A DNA stretch of 64,000 nt from DASZOC01 sp035550975 (GTDB lineage Bacteria; Actinomycetota; CADDZG01; WHSQ01). The stretch spans positions 1 to 64,000 of the forward strand of contig DASZOC010000032.1 in assembly GCA_035550975.1 (NCBI GenBank), read 5' to 3'. The position numbers were made by a program, and so were the translations under genes. This document shows positions 60,619 through 64,000 of the stretch, in pieces (the first letter of the stretch is position 1; each line of letters starts with the position of its first letter). A model generated the notes under the pieces. It saw nothing but the letters and a program-made list of their open reading frames with translations. It was not told the origin of the DNA and did not search any database.

Positions 60619-60828
60619 GTGGTGGGCAAGATCGAGCTGGAGTGTTCATGCGGAGTCGTGATCGGTGCAGCCCAGCCGGATCTCTTGGGCTTGGCGGTAA
60701 GCGGCCATGTCGAGAGCGGTGAATGCTCGGTCGCGAAGGGCGTCGCGGACGCTGCTTATGACAAGGCAAAAGAGGATTTCAAGAGAGAACTCCTCTCCGG
60801 CGCGGCATCCTTCCGCACCGCCCTCTAG
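60619..60828 (+). CDS. Small Cys-rich protein of unknown function
   Basis: 69 residues from GTG 60619, which follows GAGGAGGAAAG at ideal spacing; the frame also extends upstream to 60589. The N-terminal ELECSCGVVIGAAQPDLLGL holds a CxC and the middle HVESGECS adds His and Cys, a possible small metal site similar to DUF1059-like proteins. The C-terminal half is helical and charged (KAKEDFKRELLSG). In the operon between LivF and the SDR gene; the SDR start overlaps its stop (TAGTG). Confidence 0.65.
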   Translation: MVGKIELECSCGVVIGAAQPDLLGLAVSGHVESGECSVAKGVADAAYDKAKEDFKRELLSGAASFRTAL

Positions 60829-61652
60829 TGTCGTCAAGCCAGTCATCCTCGGGGAAAGATCGGGGCCAACCCCCTCCCGTCGACCGGCTGTTCTCGATCG
60901 ACGGCAAGGTCGCACTCGTTACCGGAGGATCGCGGGGTATCGGGTTGATGATTGCCGGCGGCTTCGTCCAGGCTGGGGCTCGGGTCTACATCTCCTCTCG
61001 GAAAGCAGACGTCTGCGACGCGGCGGCAACCGAGTTGTCGAAGTACGGAACCTGCATCTCCCTACCCACGGACCTGACTAGCGAGCAAGGCAGGAGTTTC
61101 CTCGTTGACGAGTTAGGAACGCGCGAATCCCGCTTGGACGTTCTCGTGAACAATGCTGGGGCGACGTGGGCGGCCCCGCTAGAGGAATACCCGGAGTCCG
61201 GATGGACCAAGGTGATGGACACCAACTTGAAGTCGATCTTTTTCCTGACGCAAGCGATGCTCCCGCTTCTCCGTAAAGCAGGGTCTTTCGAACACCCGGC
61301 GCGCGTGTTGAACGTCAGCTCTATCGAGGGCTTGCGCGTTCCAATGTGGGAGAACTATGCCTATCCGGCAAGTAAGGCCGCGGTGCTACAGCTAACGAGG
61401 CACTTAGCGATCCGCCTTGCTCCGGACAACGTTGTCGTGAACTCGATCGCGCCAGGGTTCTTTCCGAGCAAGATGACTTCGTTCCTCCTTGATGATCCAG
61501 ATGGGACAGGGGACTTAGAGCGGGAGATCCCTCTTCGGCGCGTGGGCCAGCCGGACGACATCGTGGGGGTGGCGATATTCCTTGCGTCGAAGGCCGGTGC
61601 ATATCTGACCGGCTCAACGGTCGTCGTCGACGGCGGGATCTCAATCTCATGA
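60828..61652 (+). CDS. Short-chain dehydrogenase/reductase
   Basis: 274 residues starting GTG at 60828, overlapping the previous stop. An N-terminal stretch of about 20 Ser/Gln/Pro residues precedes FSIDGKVALVTGGSRGIG. Others: DVLVNNAGATWAAPLEEY, Ser of VLNVSSIEGLRVP, Tyr and Lys in NYAYPASKAAVLQL. C-terminal GSTVVVDGGISIS. It resembles gluconate 5-dehydrogenase-like or rhamnolipid RhlG-like SDRs. In the steroid context Rv3548c and Rv3549c are also SDRs, but this is only a suggestion. Last gene of the ABC operon. Confidence 0.85.
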   Translation: MSSSQSSSGKDRGQPPPVDRLFSIDGKVALVTGGSRGIGLMIAGGFVQAGARVYISSRKADVCDAAATELSKYGTCISLPTDLTSEQGRSFLVDELGTRESRLDVLVNNAGATWAAPLEEYPESGWTKVMDTNLKSIFFLTQAMLPLLRKAGSFEHPARVLNVSSIEGLRVPMWENYAYPASKAAVLQLTRHLAIRLAPDNVVVNSIAPGFFPSKMTSFLLDDPDGTGDLEREIPLRRVGQPDDIVGVAIFLASKAGAYLTGSTVVVDGGISIS

Positions 61653-61755
61653 CATCGAGTGTCGGCTCGCAGGATGTCGTGAAGACATGCGCCCGGTCTA
61701 GAAGTTTCTCGGAAGAACATTTGGCCTCTGGCTTCCCGTCGACCCGGAGGCGGCA

Positions 61756-63336
61756 ATGATCTTCACCAGTCCGTATCCGGACGTCGACATCCCGCACAGC
61801 AGCTTGACCGCGTTCGTCTTGGAAGAAGCGGCAGCCCGTGGTGACAAGCCAGCGTTTATCGACGGGCCGACAGGTCGCACACTGACGTACGCGCAGCTCG
61901 CTGGAGGCGTGCCGAAGGTGGCTGCGGGCCTGGCCGAGCGCGGCTTCCGGAAGGGAGATCGCTTCGCGATCTTCTGTCCGAACGTTCCCGAGTACGCGCT
62001 CGCGTTCCACGGCGCCGCCGCCGCGGGTGGGATCGTGACCACGATCAACCCGCTCTATTCCGTCGAGGAGCTGACGTTCCAGCTCCGTAATTCGAAGGCT
62101 CGCTACCTGCTTACGATCCCGCAGTTCCTGGACCGTGCCCAGTCCGCGGCCGGGGAGGCAGGTGTCGAGGAGATATTCGTCCTGGGAGAGGCAGAAGGCG
62201 CGACCCCCTTCACGCAACTCCTGGCGAGCCAGGGCCTTCCGCCGCAGATCGACATCGAACCAGCCGAAGACCTGGTGGTGCTTCCCTACTCGAGCGGGAC
62301 CACGGGGTTCCCCAAGGGAGTCATGCTCACGCACCGCAACCTGGTCGCCAACGTGTGCCAGACGATCGAACCGCACTCCGCGGACGAGAACGATGTCGTG
62401 ATCGGCGTGATCCCCTTCTTCCACATCTACGGGATGACGGCGATCATGAACATCGCCATCCGCGTCGGCGGAACCGTTGTGACGATGCCGCGCTTCGACC
62501 TCGAGGAGTTCTTGACGCTGATGCAAGACCACAAGATCACGCGGGCGTCCCTAGTGCCGCCGATCATCCTGGCACTCGCCAAGCACCCGATCGTCGAGAA
62601 GTACGACCTCTCGAACCTCGAGGTGATCATGTCGGGCGCCGCACCGCTGGGCCAGGACCTTCAGGAGGCCGCGCAGGCGCGTGTTGGGTGTGTGGTCATG
62701 CAGGGTTACGGACTGACCGAAACCAGTCCAGTCACCCACATGAACCCGGACGAGGAAGGGAAGGGCCGGGCCGGATCCATCGGTTTCCTCATCCCCAACA
62801 CCGAGGCCAAGTACGTCGATCCCGAGAGCGGCAAAGAGTTGGGCGTCGGCGAGACCGGCGAGCTGTGGATCCGCGGGCCTCAGGTGATGAAGGGCTACCT
62901 CGACAACGACGAAGCCACTCGTCACGCCCTCGATGACGACGGCTGGCTCCGCACGGGCGACATCGGTTACGTGGACGAAGACGGTTTCTTCTTTCTGGTC
63001 GACCGGCTCAAGGAGCTCATCAAGTACAAGGGCTTCCAGGTTCCCCCGGCCGAGCTCGAAGCGCTGCTGTTGTCGCATCCGTCCGTCGCCGACGCAGCGG
63101 TGATCCCTGTCCCCGACGAAGAGGCAGGCGAGATCCCCAAAGCCTTCGTCGTTAAGAAGGGCGACGTGTCGAAAGACGACATTATGAGCTTCGTGGCGGA
63201 GCGGGTGTCCCCGCAGAAGAAGATCCGCCAGGTCGAGTTCATCGACGAGATCCCGAAATCGGCTTCGGGAAAGATCCTTAGACGAGTCCTCATCGACCAG
63301 GAGAAGGCGAAGGCCCGGATCAGGACAATCTTGTGA
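61756..63336 (+). CDS. Acyl-CoA synthetase (4-coumarate-CoA ligase-like)
   Basis: 526 residues. ANL motifs YSSGTTGFPKGVMLTHRN, MQGYGLTETSPVTHMN and WLRTGDIGYVDEDGFFFLVD, then KELIKYKGFQVPPAELEALL, with the final Lys in KSASGKILRRVL. Closest in pattern to plant 4CL and to bacterial ligases of aromatic or branched acids. The second ligase of the region; with the FadD3-like enzyme it could activate the side chain or an alternative acid. 103 bases after the SDR, possibly the same transcript. Confidence 0.88.
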   Translation: MIFTSPYPDVDIPHSSLTAFVLEEAAARGDKPAFIDGPTGRTLTYAQLAGGVPKVAAGLAERGFRKGDRFAIFCPNVPEYALAFHGAAAAGGIVTTINPLYSVEELTFQLRNSKARYLLTIPQFLDRAQSAAGEAGVEEIFVLGEAEGATPFTQLLASQGLPPQIDIEPAEDLVVLPYSSGTTGFPKGVMLTHRNLVANVCQTIEPHSADENDVVIGVIPFFHIYGMTAIMNIAIRVGGTVVTMPRFDLEEFLTLMQDHKITRASLVPPIILALAKHPIVEKYDLSNLEVIMSGAAPLGQDLQEAAQARVGCVVMQGYGLTETSPVTHMNPDEEGKGRAGSIGFLIPNTEAKYVDPESGKELGVGETGELWIRGPQVMKGYLDNDEATRHALDDDGWLRTGDIGYVDEDGFFFLVDRLKELIKYKGFQVPPAELEALLLSHPSVADAAVIPVPDEEAGEIPKAFVVKKGDVSKDDIMSFVAERVSPQKKIRQVEFIDEIPKSASGKILRRVLIDQEKAKARIRTIL

Positions 63337-63436
63337 GGGCGTTCTTTGCTCCTGCTAGGAAGAACCAGGACGCCAGCTGCATAACGGCTAGGAACGCAGC
63401 AACGACAACGAAAGGCGCAACGGAGGGAGGCTGTGA

Positions 63437-64000
63437 GTGCAATCGAGAGATGAACCCGAATATCCGCCGCAGGGTAGGGGGATCCTGACCCGGGTTGTAC
63501 TTCCAGCGCTTTTGGCGACCGTGGTGCTCGTGCTCTTGCTGGCCCTTTTGCTGAGGCCGGTGATCGAATCGTCCGCGGAGGACGCTGCAGCGGACGCGGC
63601 AACAGACTCGATTCAAGCGCCCCTCCAGCGCGCCGAGGAGCAGATAGCCGCGCTCGCCAAGAAGATAGGCGCCAAGCCACCCCCGGCTCTCACCAAAGGC
63701 GACGATGCTCCGTCGGTGAGGCCCGCCGACGGCAGGTTGGAGGTCGGTGGAAGTGAAAGTTTCTCGGTTCCCGAGGGACAGACCTTGCTCGTTACCGACC
63801 TCATCCTCGAGAACCCCGATGGCAACAGTGGCACGCTAATCATCAGCCGGAATGATGAGGTGCTATTGGAGGTGCGGCTGGATAACTTTCGGGACCTCGA
63901 TTACCACTTCGTATCCCCGATCGTGTTTGGTCCGGGTGCCGCTCTCGTCTTGCGCGCGACCTGTTCGGACGCGGCACCGTGCTCGCCGGCTCTCTATTAC
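63437..64000 (+). CDS. Membrane-anchored protein, start only (partial)
   Basis: An open frame runs from GTG 63437 to the end of the window with no stop. GGAGGGAGG lies seven bases before the start. The N-terminus is short and charged (SRDEPEYPPQGRG), then one membrane helix (LTRVVLPALLATVVLVLLLA). A short Ala/Glu-rich coiled stretch (APLQRAEEQIAALAKKIG) is followed by a beta-rich part (ESFSVPEGQTLLVTDLIL) with two Cys near the visible end. It looks like a type II membrane protein with an extracellular beta domain. Family unknown; the remainder is outside the window. Confidence 0.7.
   Translation, partial: MQSRDEPEYPPQGRGILTRVVLPALLATVVLVLLLALLLRPVIESSAEDAAADAATDSIQAPLQRAEEQIAALAKKIGAKPPPALTKGDDAPSVRPADGRLEVGGSESFSVPEGQTLLVTDLILENPDGNSGTLIISRNDEVLLEVRLDNFRDLDYHFVSPIVFGPGAALVLRATCSDAAPCSPALYY

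Noticed and set aside
1..64000. CRISPR array or insertion sequence
   Set aside because: No regularly spaced identical repeats with unique spacers and no transposase or integrase motifs were seen anywhere in the window.

Overview
The window is GC-rich bacterial chromosome with little non-coding space. Gene content points to an uncultured member of the Actinomycetota: an ftsX–M23–ctpA–smpB–ssrA block, the CysO/CysM/Mec+ cysteine pathway next to murI–rph–rdgB, a DUF222/HNH protein, LAxTG (class E sortase type) surface proteins, and steroid-type Ipd genes. No marker here fixes the order or genus.

Layout. 1-3774: end of ftsX, a LytM/M23 protein, a CtpA protease, SmpB and tmRNA (division and trans-translation). 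3749-7710: a small variable region beside the tmRNA 3' end, with a duplicated tmRNA tail, poorly known secreted proteins and lipoproteins, and a DUF222/HNH gene with two compensating frameshifts. 7793-14851: a GAF histidine kinase; selD encoded as a selenoprotein with an in-frame UGA; then mec–cysO–cysM–murI–MBL–rph–rdgB, mostly coupled by stop/start overlaps. 14784-18636: an IMPase, an ECF-like sigma factor with a membrane tail divergent from a small HTH protein plus an RTX protein, and tRNA-Leu. 18726-23520: lipid phosphatases, a PAP2–lipid kinase fusion, a DedA protein and pyruvate kinase. 23541-29390: an unusual cluster of FkbM methyltransferase, GTP cyclohydrolase II–RibD-reductase fusion, MDR dehydrogenase, a PTPS-like protein and two GT4 glycosyltransferases, which looks like an unassigned pteridine or riboflavin-intermediate pathway. 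29491-37745: a GlsB-like protein, an SLC12-type transporter, an erythromycin-esterase-like protein, an SBBP+RTX secreted protein, a tRNA-Lys 3' half, a tRNA-Sec gene with an odd T-arm, and an LVIVD-type protein.

38029-63336 is the most interesting region. Homologues of the late steroid (C/D ring, HIP) pathway are grouped here: IpdA/IpdB-like, IpdF-like SDR, FadD3-like ligase, FadA6-like thiolase, IpdC-like flavoprotein and a large LuxR (LAL) regulator. They alternate with two paralogous secreted alpha/beta hydrolases that end in LAxTG–membrane–Arg tails. The second hydrolase heads a tightly overlapping operon for a complete Liv-type ABC importer plus two unrecognised membrane proteins, a small Cys-rich protein and an SDR. 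The two divergent promoter regions share two conserved blocks, so both hydrolases and the Ipd genes are probably co-regulated. My reading is a surface hydrolysis, import and CoA-dependent ring degradation system for a steroid-like substrate, using a Liv-type importer instead of Mce4. The substrate is inferred, not shown.

selD with an in-frame UGA and a tRNA-Sec gene in one window indicate that the organism uses selenocysteine; selA and selB would lie outside. Function names come from recognised motifs and gene order; no database search was possible.
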